Positions 18,476 through 28,100 of a DNA stretch of 64,000 bases are shown here, piece after piece. A program made the translations under genes and the position numbers. The number at the start of each line of letters is the position of its first letter. Position 1 is the first letter of the stretch. This stretch comes from Roseibium hamelinense. GTDB lineage: Bacteria; Pseudomonadota; Alphaproteobacteria; Rhizobiales; Stappiaceae. The stretch covers positions 248,001 through 312,000 of the forward strand of contig NZ_VLLF01000003.1 in NCBI RefSeq assembly GCF_007830545.1, given 5' to 3'. Below the pieces are notes generated by a model. That model was not told the origin of the DNA. It saw only the letters and a program-made list of their open reading frames with translations, and searched no databases.

Positions 18476-18495
18476 GGGCGGACTTCGGTCCGCCC
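18476..18495 (+). terminator. Perfect 8-bp hairpin with TTCG tetraloop
   Basis: GGGCGGAC, TTCG, GTCCGCCC: an exceptionally stable RNA hairpin in the 68-base gap after the export lipoprotein gene, 8 bases before the ATG chosen for the first KpsS-like gene. There is no following T-run, so it may act as an RNA stability or processing element, or attenuator, rather than a classic terminator. Confidence 0.5.
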
Positions 18496-18503
18496 GCTGC
18501 CGT

Positions 18504-19883
18504 ATGTGTAAGCTGGTGATCCGTTCTTTGACCCATTCTTCGCCAAGCCCGAAGGTTTTTCTTTTTCTGCAGGGCCCGCCTTCCATTTTCGCGCGCACGG
18601 TCGCCGACGAACTGGAGCGGCTCGGCGCGAAAACACTGCGCGTCAATTTGTGTGCGGGCGATTGGCTCAGCTGGCACGACAAGCGCGCGACGTCCTATCG
18701 TGGCCGTTTGTCGGACTGGAAGGACTGGCTTCGTGCGTATTGCAAGTCAAATGGCGTCACGGATCTGGTCTACTACGCTGACCGCGTGCCCTATCATGTG
18801 GCGGCGGTGGAAGTTGCCGCCGAGCTGGGCATCACTCCGACGACTTATGAATTCGGCTACTTGCGGCCGGATTGGATCACCGTCGAGCGATGTGGCATGT
18901 CGGCCCATTCTCTGTTCCCGAATGATCCGGATATAATTCGCAAAGCATCCGCGAGCTTGCCCGACATTGACCGGAGGCCATTGTACAAATTCGGTTTCTG
19001 GACTGAGGCGGTTCGCGAAGTCACCTACAACATGTCGAATGTGCTGTTCAAACTGGCCTATCCGCATTTCGTCCGTGACAAGCTGTATCATCCTTTGATC
19101 GATTACCTCAGCAACATACCGCGTCTTTTGATGTCCCGCACGAGGGACAGGAACGCCAAACACCTTATCGATGACGTGATCGGTGTCGGTCTGCCTTATT
19201 TCGTTTTTCCGCTGCAGCTGCAGAGCGATTATCAACTGCGCTACAATTCTCCCTTCGATCACATCGCAGAAGCGGCAGAGCAGGTCATCCGGTCTTTCGC
19301 AGGGCATGCACCCCCGGAAGCCCGGCTTGTGTTCAAGGTGCATCCGCTCGACAATGGCATGGAGCCCTGGCGCAAGATCCTCCGTCAGCTTGCCCGGCAT
19401 TACGGGGTCAAAAAGCGGGTCTATGTGATCGACGGCGGCAATCTGGACCATCTCTTGCATCACGCCGCTGGCTCGCTCACCATCAACAGCACGACCGGCA
19501 TTCACGCATTGCGGGTCGGCTGTCCGACCAAGGTTCTCGGCATCGCGCTGTACGACATTCCTGAGCTGACCTGCCAGAAACCTCTGGATGCTTTCTGGCG
19601 CGAGGGAACCGCGCCGGATCCTGCGCTTGTTGCCGATCTTGAGAAGCTGCTGGCAGCGACGATCCAGGTGAAAGGCTGTTTTTACACGCCTGAGGGACGC
19701 CATGCGGGCGCTACGGTCATGGCACAGCGTCTCAACGAGGAGACGGTGAACCTGCCGGGTGCGCTGCTGGACGCACCGCCGCGGATCGCAAAGGCGCGCA
19801 GTCTCGGGATCGCAACGACTTTTGACGAGCAAATGAAAGCGCGCGGCAAGACAGAGCTTTGGACCCATGCCTGGCGCGGATGA
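18504..19883 (+). CDS. KpsS-like capsule polysaccharide protein, copy 1
   Basis: A Capsule_synth-family (KpsS/LipB-like) protein of about 459 residues. KpsS-type enzymes act in the cytoplasm on the lipid anchor of group 2 capsules, adding the first Kdo. Family features are FLFLQGPPSIFARTVADELERLG at the N-terminus, NLCAGDW, the SDW-rich segment, EFGYLRPDW and the late FKVHPLDNG and INSTTGIHALRVG blocks. The start is not firm: the ATG at 18504 is the best codon but has no good ribosome site; a TTG at 18459 lies before a stable hairpin. It overlaps the next gene by 17 bp. Clearly paralogous to that gene. Confidence 0.88.
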   Translation: MCKLVIRSLTHSSPSPKVFLFLQGPPSIFARTVADELERLGAKTLRVNLCAGDWLSWHDKRATSYRGRLSDWKDWLRAYCKSNGVTDLVYYADRVPYHVAAVEVAAELGITPTTYEFGYLRPDWITVERCGMSAHSLFPNDPDIIRKASASLPDIDRRPLYKFGFWTEAVREVTYNMSNVLFKLAYPHFVRDKLYHPLIDYLSNIPRLLMSRTRDRNAKHLIDDVIGVGLPYFVFPLQLQSDYQLRYNSPFDHIAEAAEQVIRSFAGHAPPEARLVFKVHPLDNGMEPWRKILRQLARHYGVKKRVYVIDGGNLDHLLHHAAGSLTINSTTGIHALRVGCPTKVLGIALYDIPELTCQKPLDAFWREGTAPDPALVADLEKLLAATIQVKGCFYTPEGRHAGATVMAQRLNEETVNLPGALLDAPPRIAKARSLGIATTFDEQMKARGKTELWTHAWRG

Positions 19884-21174
19884 CACGTCATGCCGGTCCG
19901 GGGTGCGCAGGGTCCTGTTTTTGCAAGGCCCGCTCAGCCCGTTGTTCCGGCTGACAGGCGAGGAGATCCGCAAGGCGGGGCATAAGGTATTCCGTATCAA
20001 CCTGTGCGCCGGGGACTGGCTGCATTGGCACGGGCCGGAGACCACATCATTCAAAGACCGTGTGTCAGACTGGCCGGACTTCATTCAACGGTTCCTGGAT
20101 GATAAGAAAATCACCGATCTGGTGCTGCACGGGGACCAGCGCATATATCACCGGGCAGCCGTGTCCGCAGCACGCGAGCGCGGTGTTTATGTGGCGGTCA
20201 GCGAACTGGGCTATCTCAGACCGGGATGGATGACGTTGGAGCGGGACGGCCTGTCGACCCTTAGTCATTTCCCCAAGGATCCAGAGAGAATTCGCAAAAT
20301 CGCCGAATCTGTTGCCCCGATCGACCTTGGGCCGCAGTTTCCCGCTTCGTTTTACCTTCAGACCGTGCCGGATGTAATCTACAACCTCACCAATGTGTTC
20401 CTGAAGTTTCTTTATCCACATTATGAGCGGCATACGATCTATCCGCCCGTCCTTGAGTACCTGCGCGGAGCGTGGCGCCTTCTTGATGAAAAACGCCGAA
20501 ACAGAATTGCGCATGACAAGATCAGGGCTTTGAAAGCGTCAAAGCAGCCGTTTTTTGTCTTGCCCTTGCAGCTGGAGGGAGATTTTCAGCTGCGGCGCCA
20601 TTCGCCCTATGAAAGCTTTTCGGACGTGCTTGAGGTGATCCTGTCCTCATTTGCAAAAGAAGCCCCGTCCGATGCCGTTCTTGCCATCAAGACCCACCCA
20701 CTTGATGTGGGGTTTGAAAATTGGCCGGCGGAGATTGACCGTCTGGCACGCGACAGCGGCTTGCAGGGGCGGATCGTGTTTTTGGATGGCGGCGGCCTCG
20801 GTCCATTGTTTGAAGGTGCGGCCGGTTTGGTTACGTTGAATTCGACGGCAGGCCTTGAAGCGCTTCAGGCTGGGTGCCCGGTCAAAACGCTGGTGCCAGC
20901 ACATTATGATGTTGAAGGATTGACGCATTCCGGCACATTGGCGTCATTCTGGAACGCACCGGCAAAACCGGACGGAGATCTGCTGGCTGCCTATGTGATG
21001 GCAATCGCCGGGACCATTCAGGTGCGTGGCTCGATCCATAATCAAGAGGGGGGGCCGGTTGCCGCGCGCAATATTGCGGAGCGATTGCTGGAGAGGCGGC
21101 TGAACGAACCTGGTGGCTTTGAGGCGGAACCGCCTCGTCTGGCCGCCGCTCGCGCCTTGGGGGTCCCTCTGTGA
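19867..21174 (+). CDS. KpsS-like capsule polysaccharide protein, copy 2
   Basis: A 435-residue second Capsule_synth-family protein. The order of motifs repeats copy 1: VLFLQGPLSPLFRLTGEE, NLCAGDWLHWHG, ELGYLRPGW, LPLQLEGDFQLRRHSPY, IKTHPLDVGF and LNSTAGLEALQAG. This shows a tandem duplication followed by strong divergence. The ATG at 19867 lies inside the end of copy 1 and the stop overlaps the KpsC-like start (TGATG), so the three genes are translationally coupled. One copy may act as KpsS and the other on a different acceptor, or they may form a heteromer; this is inference. Confidence 0.88.
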   Translation: MPGADDTSCRSGVRRVLFLQGPLSPLFRLTGEEIRKAGHKVFRINLCAGDWLHWHGPETTSFKDRVSDWPDFIQRFLDDKKITDLVLHGDQRIYHRAAVSAARERGVYVAVSELGYLRPGWMTLERDGLSTLSHFPKDPERIRKIAESVAPIDLGPQFPASFYLQTVPDVIYNLTNVFLKFLYPHYERHTIYPPVLEYLRGAWRLLDEKRRNRIAHDKIRALKASKQPFFVLPLQLEGDFQLRRHSPYESFSDVLEVILSSFAKEAPSDAVLAIKTHPLDVGFENWPAEIDRLARDSGLQGRIVFLDGGGLGPLFEGAAGLVTLNSTAGLEALQAGCPVKTLVPAHYDVEGLTHSGTLASFWNAPAKPDGDLLAAYVMAIAGTIQVRGSIHNQEGGPVAARNIAERLLERRLNEPGGFEAEPPRLAAARALGVPL

Positions 21175-22916
21175 TGGCCCAGGCGTTTCCAAGACTTCAA
21201 CGGCTCTACACGGCGGATGTCACCTTGGACGCGGTCCGCGCAAAGATCGAAAGGATGACCGGAGCCAGGTTTGTAAGTAGTGCGCCGGGTAAAGCAGATG
21301 TGATAGCTTGCGGTCCGGCAGACGCCGCGCTTGAAAAAGCAATCAAGCTGTCAGGCGGGAAAAAGCCGGTTCTGGTGGTGTTGCCGGGCCTGTTTCCATG
21401 CGCTTCAAAAACGTATCCGTCTTCTATAACGGCAATTTTTCTGCCGCCGGTTGCGCGTCAAGGGGAACCTGGATCGGCCCTGGATGCACTGGTGAACGCA
21501 TTTTTGGCCGAAACAGCGCCAGAACCGCCGGAAACCGCAACACCGTTTCTTGATCGTGTGCGGGACGGCCACCGGGTGCACCGGTTTTCCGCCGCGGAGG
21601 TTGCCGGCGATGAAGCGGACAAAGCCAGCCGAAGCTTCATGGAGGAGCCTTCGTCAGGTGCCATTTCAGATCCGTTTTGGCAGAAGATTTTGGCGGCGGA
21701 GCCGGACAAGGCGCGTCTGGCCATCCGCTGTGAGCGGTTGCTAACCGAACTGACCACTTGGTTCGAGCCCTATTCTGGTTCGGCAATCACAGCGGATGAA
21801 GCGCTGGATATCGCATCGTTGATCGAAACGCGCTGGCAGGAGAATGTGCGTGCGTCGCACTGCTATGGCGCACAATATTGGAACCATCCATCCATCAACG
21901 CGACTTTTGCCGGACCTGGCGGCCCGGTGGTGTTTCACGACGACTGGGAGCTGGCCGTTGAGGCTGCCAAACGCGATGGCGGACAGGTGCTCTCCTGGGC
22001 GGGCCGCACGGCGCCGGAGATCGAACAGGCGTGTGATGCGGCTGGAGTGCCACTGCTGCGGATTGAAGACGGTTTTCTGCGCTCTGTCGGCCTAGGCGCC
22101 GGTCTGGCGCGCGGCGCGATGCTCGCGGTCGACGACCTTGGCATTTACTACGACCCGGCGCGCAAGAGCCGGCTTGAAGTCCTGCTTGAGACATATGACT
22201 TGAGCGCCGGCGAGATGGCGCGCGGCCGCGCGCTGATTGACGTGATCGTTCAGGCGCGGGTTTCCAAGTACAATTTCGGCAAGGCTAAGCCGACACGGTT
22301 CGATACGGACCAGCGCATCATCCTTGTTCCGGGGCAGGTGGCAGACGATGCCGCCATTCGCAAGTCCCGGTCTGAAACAATCGATTGCGCCAATACGCCA
22401 AACGTCAATCTCGATCTCCTCCGGCTTGCCCGGGAGCGCAATCCTGACGCCTATATCGTTTTCAAGCCGCATCCGGACGTCGAAACCGGATTGCGCAAAG
22501 GCAAACTCTTGCCAGCTGAAACGGCTGGCCTTGCCAATCATGTCGCAGCTCATGCCAATATTGTTGATCTTGTTGACGCCTGCGACGCGGTCGAAACGTT
22601 TTCCTCCCTTGCGGGATATGAAGCACTGCTGCGCGGCAAGACGGTAACTGTGCACGGGCTTCCGTTTTACGCTGGCTGGGGTTTGACCGAAGACCTGACA
22701 TCTGTGCCGGAACGGACACGGGCCAGAACCCTCGAAGAGCTTGTTTATCTGGCGTTGGTGGTCTACGCCCGAACGATTGATCCGGTCAGCCTGGTGCACT
22801 GTTCTCCAGAGTTTTTGGTCAAACGGCTCAGCGAGCAGCGCGCAGACCGCAGGCACCTTTTCATGACGGCAGTCCGGCGGCACATGAGCTGGCTTGGCCG
22901 TAAACTTGGCATTTGA
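21174..22916 (+). CDS. rkpJ: KpsC/RkpJ-like capsule Kdo-transferase-family protein
   Basis: A 580-residue Capsule_synth-family protein of the KpsC type, which elongates the Kdo linker on the lipid anchor. Diagnostic blocks are VLSWAGRTAPEI, IEDGFLRSVGLGAGL, DDLGIYYDP, ILVPGQVADDAAI, YIVFKPHPDVETG and the closing HGLPFYAGWGLTED. Only one complete KpsC module is present, at about residues 260-540. The N-terminal 200 residues are divergent, whereas E. coli KpsC (about 675 residues) has two modules. The ATG at 21174 shares its A with the preceding stop; a GTG at 21171 is possible. It matches the position of rkpJ in rkp-1 loci. Confidence 0.88.
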   Translation: MAQAFPRLQRLYTADVTLDAVRAKIERMTGARFVSSAPGKADVIACGPADAALEKAIKLSGGKKPVLVVLPGLFPCASKTYPSSITAIFLPPVARQGEPGSALDALVNAFLAETAPEPPETATPFLDRVRDGHRVHRFSAAEVAGDEADKASRSFMEEPSSGAISDPFWQKILAAEPDKARLAIRCERLLTELTTWFEPYSGSAITADEALDIASLIETRWQENVRASHCYGAQYWNHPSINATFAGPGGPVVFHDDWELAVEAAKRDGGQVLSWAGRTAPEIEQACDAAGVPLLRIEDGFLRSVGLGAGLARGAMLAVDDLGIYYDPARKSRLEVLLETYDLSAGEMARGRALIDVIVQARVSKYNFGKAKPTRFDTDQRIILVPGQVADDAAIRKSRSETIDCANTPNVNLDLLRLARERNPDAYIVFKPHPDVETGLRKGKLLPAETAGLANHVAAHANIVDLVDACDAVETFSSLAGYEALLRGKTVTVHGLPFYAGWGLTEDLTSVPERTRARTLEELVYLALVVYARTIDPVSLVHCSPEFLVKRLSEQRADRRHLFMTAVRRHMSWLGRKLGI

Positions 22917-22947
22917 CCACCTGCGCAATGAAAAAAGGCAGCCTGCA

Positions 22948-23763
22948 ATGGCACGATTTGATCCGCGAACCATTGTCTTGACCGGCGCAAGCGGGGGGAT
23001 CGGAGAAGCGCTCGCCCTCCAGATGGCCCGTCCGGGCCGCAGATTTTTGTTGATCGCGCGAGACGGCGACAAACTCAAAAGACTCAGTGAAAAACTCGCC
23101 GAGGCCGGCAGCGAGGCTGCATATGAGACCGTTGACATACGCGATGGCGATGCCCTCGCAAAGGTGTTGTCCGCTTTTGACGAAACGACACCGGTCGATC
23201 TGGTGATCGCAAATGCCGGTGTCACGGCGGGGCTGGGCCCGGACCGGTCGCGCGAAGACGAACACGAGGTCGAGCGGCAAATCGACATCAATTACCGGGC
23301 CGCTGTTCATACCGTCTCCGGTCTGGCGGAGGCCATGCGCAAACGTGGCCGTGGCCAGGTGGTTCTGGTGTCATCACTGGCGGGCTTGCGGGCTCTGCCG
23401 GATATGCCGACCTACAGTGCCACCAAGGCCGCAATTATTGCCTACGGGAACGCCCTCAGAGGCTGGTTGAAACCTTTTGGCGTGTCGGTGACCGTTCTTT
23501 GCCCGGGCTTTGTCACAACGCCGATGTCCGCGCGCCACAAGGGCTCAAAACCCTTCGAGATATCAGCGGACAAGGCGGCAAAGCTCATGTATCGCGCGAT
23601 CATGAAGCAAAAGGCGGTGTATGCATTCCCTTTTCCGCTCGCTGCCGGCATCTACCTGCAAAACCTTTTGCCGCCAAAACTGGCCGACTTGTTCATGGGC
23701 GGCTTTGAAGCGCATATCGAAAAAGACCCCCGCTACTTGGGCGAGGGTCAAAAGCGGGATTGA
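22948..23763 (+). CDS. rkpH: Short-chain dehydrogenase, RkpH-like
   Basis: A classical SDR oxidoreductase of 271 residues. Cofactor motif TGASGGIG, the NAG motif in IANAGVTAG, the catalytic serine in LVSSLAG and YSATK with Tyr and Lys are all intact. The active-site layout fits a ketoreductase on a lipid-like substrate. The start at 22948 was chosen because the longer frame (22894) overlaps the KpsC-like gene. It is convergent with the oxoamine synthase (29-bp gap). In S. meliloti rkp-1 the RkpH SDR accompanies RkpA and RkpG. I infer it reduces the 3-keto group made by RkpG. Confidence 0.88.
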   Translation: MARFDPRTIVLTGASGGIGEALALQMARPGRRFLLIARDGDKLKRLSEKLAEAGSEAAYETVDIRDGDALAKVLSAFDETTPVDLVIANAGVTAGLGPDRSREDEHEVERQIDINYRAAVHTVSGLAEAMRKRGRGQVVLVSSLAGLRALPDMPTYSATKAAIIAYGNALRGWLKPFGVSVTVLCPGFVTTPMSARHKGSKPFEISADKAAKLMYRAIMKQKAVYAFPFPLAAGIYLQNLLPPKLADLFMGGFEAHIEKDPRYLGEGQKRD

Positions 23764-23792
23764 GGGCTTTCGCTGTTCAGTCGAGCCGGCCG

Positions 23793-25181
23793 CTATTTCG
23801 CAGCCTTGACCAGCCGGTCTACCGCAGAGCCGCCTGATTGCAGCGCCTCAAGTTCTTCAACGGTAATGGCCACAGCCCGTTCGATCTGTTCAGCCGTGTG
23901 CTCGCTGGTGATGAAGAACCGGATCCGTGCCGATTTTTCCGGAACAGCCGGGAAGATGATCGGCAAGGCGTTGACACCGCGCGCAAGCAGCCGGTTTGAC
24001 AGGATTGCCGCGCTGGCAGAATCGCCAACAATCACCGGCACGACCGCATAGCCCATGCTCGGACCGGTATCGAGACCGGCCGCCCTGGCCAGCTTCAAAA
24101 ACAGATGACCGTTTTCCTTTAGCTTGGCGACCCGCTCCGGTTCGCGCAGCAGCAAATCCGCAGACTTGATGGCAGCCGCTGTCAGAGCAGGAGAGAGGCC
24201 AACGGAAAAGACAAATCCCGGCGCCGAGACCTTGAGGTAGTCACACAGAACCTTGGAAGCTGCGATATAGCCACCGCAGGATGAAAACGTCTTGGACAGC
24301 GTTCCCATCCACAATTCGACTTCGCTTGGATCGATGTCAAAGTGTTCCGCGATCCCGCGGCCGGTTTTTCCAAGGACACCGATGGAATGGGCCTCGTCCA
24401 CCATCAGCCAGGCATCATAGGATTGCTTGAGACGCACGACCCGCTTGAGATCCGGGAAGTCGCCGTCCATCGAGTATAGTCCTTCAACGATGACCAGCAC
24501 ATTGTCGAATTTGTGCCGGTTTTCGGCGAGCAGCTTTTCAAGCGCATCGAGATCGCCATGCGGGAAATTGATGCGCGTCGCGCCTGACAGCCGCACTCCC
24601 TCGGCAATCGAATTGTGCACCAGGGTATCGGTGAGAACCAGATCGCCTTTGCCCATGAGATGGCCGATCGTCGTCACGTTGGTTGCATGGCCCGAGACCA
24701 TGACGATGGCCGACTCGGTTCCGTGAATGCGGGCGAGGGCCTGTTCCAGCTCGCCATGGAGTGGACGCTCGCCGGCAACAATGCGGCTGGCGGAAACACT
24801 GGTTCCGAATTTTTCAAGTGCTGCGGTAGCCGCTGCGTTCACGTCCGGATGGCCATTGAGGCCGAGGTAATTGTAGGATGCAAAATTGTCATGCGGCTTG
24901 CCGTCGATTTCGGTGGTACCGGCTGCAAGGCCATCATGCGGTCGAAAAAACGGGTTTTCGATACCCATCATGTCCGCGGCCGCGCGGTGCATCTGTAGCT
25001 GCTTGATTTGCGGCAACTCACGGAAATCATAGGCTTTCTTGTGCGGCTTTTCAGCCACGGACTTGAGCTGCGGTGCCGGTTTGCGGTCGCGCGCCGACCG
25101 GCGGCCTGCTTTCAGGCTCGTCATGAGTTTCTCGCGCTCTTGAGGCGCAAGTCGCTGATTTCCGTTTTTTGAATCCGTCAA
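23793..25181 (-). CDS. rkpG: Alpha-oxoamine synthase (RkpG-like aminotransferase class I/II)
   Basis: A PLP enzyme of the AONS/KBL/serine palmitoyltransferase family that condenses an acyl thioester with an amino acid, 462 residues. The PLP lysine is Lys297 in MGTLSKTFSS, and the pyridine-binding aspartate lies in VDEAHSIGVLG. SHGATNV is replaced by SGHATNV. The first 50 residues are a basic extension absent from typical KBL. It starts with TTG at 25181, overlapping the rkpA stop by 4 bp (TTGA); an ATG at 25124 would remove 19 residues. Tight coupling to a PKS ending in an ACP suggests acyl-ACP rather than acyl-CoA as the donor. Confidence 0.88.
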   Translation of the reverse strand: MTDSKNGNQRLAPQEREKLMTSLKAGRRSARDRKPAPQLKSVAEKPHKKAYDFRELPQIKQLQMHRAAADMMGIENPFFRPHDGLAAGTTEIDGKPHDNFASYNYLGLNGHPDVNAAATAALEKFGTSVSASRIVAGERPLHGELEQALARIHGTESAIVMVSGHATNVTTIGHLMGKGDLVLTDTLVHNSIAEGVRLSGATRINFPHGDLDALEKLLAENRHKFDNVLVIVEGLYSMDGDFPDLKRVVRLKQSYDAWLMVDEAHSIGVLGKTGRGIAEHFDIDPSEVELWMGTLSKTFSSCGGYIAASKVLCDYLKVSAPGFVFSVGLSPALTAAAIKSADLLLREPERVAKLKENGHLFLKLARAAGLDTGPSMGYAVVPVIVGDSASAAILSNRLLARGVNALPIIFPAVPEKSARIRFFITSEHTAEQIERAVAITVEELEALQSGGSAVDRLVKAAK

Positions 25182-28100
25182 AGGAATGACCCCATTTCGC
25201 GGCTTTTGCCCTCGACCTTGGCCGCAACATCGGAAAGATCGGTTGTCTCGTCCAATTCACTTGCCATGTGCTGGCTGGCCAGCTGCTGGCTTTCACTCGA
25301 CAATCCGTCTGCCTCCTCACCAAGCACGCGGCCGGCAACGCGGGCGGACAGATCAATGAGTGTCGCTCCATTTGCCAGAGACATCAACGGGATATCGATG
25401 CCAAGTTGTCGCTCCGCACTCATCCGCAGCTCAAGCGCCATCAGTGAATCCATTCCAATATCGGAAAGCGGTTTGTGATGGTCGATCTCTTCAGGCGAGA
25501 TCCGCAGGATTTTCCCGATTTCGCCGGCGAGCAGTTTGGCAACGGTTTGTGCAGCTGCCACCTTGTCGAGACCTTCCAGCAATGCGTGAAGATCGATCGC
25601 GCCTTCCGCACCGGCCCCGTCTTCTTCCGAACCGAGACCAAGAAGCGCAACAAGTGGGCTGCCCATGAGAGCCAGGTCCTTGCGCGCGGCCTGCCAATCG
25701 ATACGGGCAAAGCCGACCGCCGCATTGGCCTGTGTGTCCTGCGGCAGGCTCATCAGCTGCATCAGTCCATCCAGCGCCTCACGGGCGGTGAGCGCATGAC
25801 GGCCCAGCTTGCGGGACAGCAATTCATTGACGTCCTCATTGCGGGCCAAATAGCCGGCGTCGGAAATCGCGCCCCAAGCAACGGCCAGTCCCGGCTTGCC
25901 CTGTGCCCGGCGTCGCCGCGCCAAACCTTCGAGATATCCGTTGGCTGCAACATAATTTGCCTGGCCCGGATTGCCGACAAGCGTTGTTGCGGACGAATAC
26001 AGGACGAAATGATCCAGCGGATCCTCAAAGGTGAGCTGATCAAGCAGTTCAGCGCCTTGGACCTTCGGTGCCAGAACGCGGGTGAGACCGTCGTGATCAA
26101 GGTTGGAGATCAAGACGTCATTCAGCACCATGGCCGTATGAAACACGCCCTTGAGAGGTTTGCCCGCAGCCCGGATTGTGTTGAGCGCTTCTGATATCTT
26201 CGCTCCATCCGTGATATCGCAGACGTATCCGGTGACGGTCGCGCCGCGGCTGAGCAGCTCGGAGATAACGGCTTGGGATTCTTCGCTATCTGCTCCACGG
26301 CGGCTGAGGACCGCTATGTTGCGGGCACCGAGATCAACGAGGCGGCGTTGGAGTTCAGCGCCAAATCCGCCAAACCCGCCGGCAATCAGGTATACCGCAT
26401 CGGGATCGAAGGTGACTTCTGCAGAAGTCATGATATTCGACGGTGCCTGCGGCGGCCGGAGAACGATCTTTCCGATATGGCCAGCCTGCTGCATCAGCCG
26501 GAAGGCATCAACAACCTGATCGGCCCCGAACAATCGATAGGGCAGGGGCGACAGCGTGCCGTCCTCAAAGAGCTCCACAAGCTTGGCGAACAGGTCTTCC
26601 GCCAGTTTCGGCTGGCGGGTGAGAAGCTGGTCGGCATCGATCCCGAAATAAGTCAGGTTTTGCCGGAACGGCCGCAGGCCAATCCGCGTGTTGCCGTAAT
26701 AATCGCGTTTGCCAAGCTCAAGGAACCGTCCGAACGGTTTGAGAACCTCGATGCTGCGCTCCATGGCCTCGCCAAACAGCGAATTGAGAACCACATCGAC
26801 ACCGTCTCCGTCGGTCTCGTCCATCACCGCGTCAACAAAGGCGAGGCTGCGCGAATCGAGCACGACATCGGCACCCAGAAGCTTGAGGGTGTTTCGTTTT
26901 TCCGGCGAGCCTGCGGTCGCAATGATCCGCGCGCCGCGCGATTTTGCGATTTGAAGTGCCGCAAGGCCGACACCGCCGGCACCGCCGTGGATCAGAACGG
27001 TTTCGCCTTCGCTCAGATGCGCCAAGTGAACCAGGGCATAATACGCGGTCAGGAATGTCACCGGAATGGTCGCTGCTTCTTCGGACGACACCGAACTTGG
27101 CATCGGCGCGCAGCCGCTTTGATCCACAGTCACATGGCTGGCAAAACAGGCCGGGGCAAAGGTAATCACCCGATCACCTTCCTTGAAGCGCGTCACGCCG
27201 TCACCGCACGCGACAACCGTGCCGCAGCATTCCATCCCAAGCGTCGGACCGGCAAACCCGTCCTCCAGCGCCTCTTCGGGCAAGAGGCCAAGCGCCCACA
27301 TGACATCGCGGAAGTTTAGTCCGCTTGCCTCAACGGCGATTTCGACTTCCGTGTTTTCCGGCTTGGCACGGGCGACCGGCTGCCATGCCAGCTGATCGAG
27401 CGCGCCCTGTCGGACAATATCGAGCCGCATGCCGGGTTCGCTGCCTTCAGGCAACCGGCTTTGGGTCAATACACCGCCCTGCAGTATGCGCAGGCCATAG
27501 CGGCTGTGGCCGTCGAGGATGATCTCGCGCTCGCCGTTCTCGTGGGCGATTTCCTCGGCAAGGCGTGCGGCGGCGATGCCGGGCTCAAGCGTCGGAGACA
27601 CATCGATCAGCTTGATGTTCGCGTCCGGGAATTCGTTTATGGCAACGCGGCCATATGCCCAGACACCGGCTTGATCGGGAGCGAGGGCCTGGCCCTTGCT
27701 CAATCCCTGACCACCGCCTGGTGCAATAACGTGGATCCGTGCCTTGTCCGGACCGATAGCGTTGAGGATGCGTGTCAGCGACCACGTACGCTCATCGACC
27801 GTGTCTTGAGCGGACCGTCCTGCAGCATACGCGCCTTGAAGGTGAATGAGATTGCCGCTTGCCGATGACAGAAGCATCTTGACCTCGGCCAGATCGCTGT
27901 CCGGGTTCAAGACCCATTCGTCATCGGTTTGCTTGGTTTCCTGGCCCGCAATTGCAATGACGGGCTCGAAGCCCTTCCGTTCCAGGCACACCTTAAGCCC
28001 GTCAGCCAGTTTGCGGGCGTCGCCTTCAGCATCGGTAAACAGCACAACCGGCCGTTTCAAGTTTGATGCTGCGTCTTCATCGCCGGCTTCGGCTGCACCG

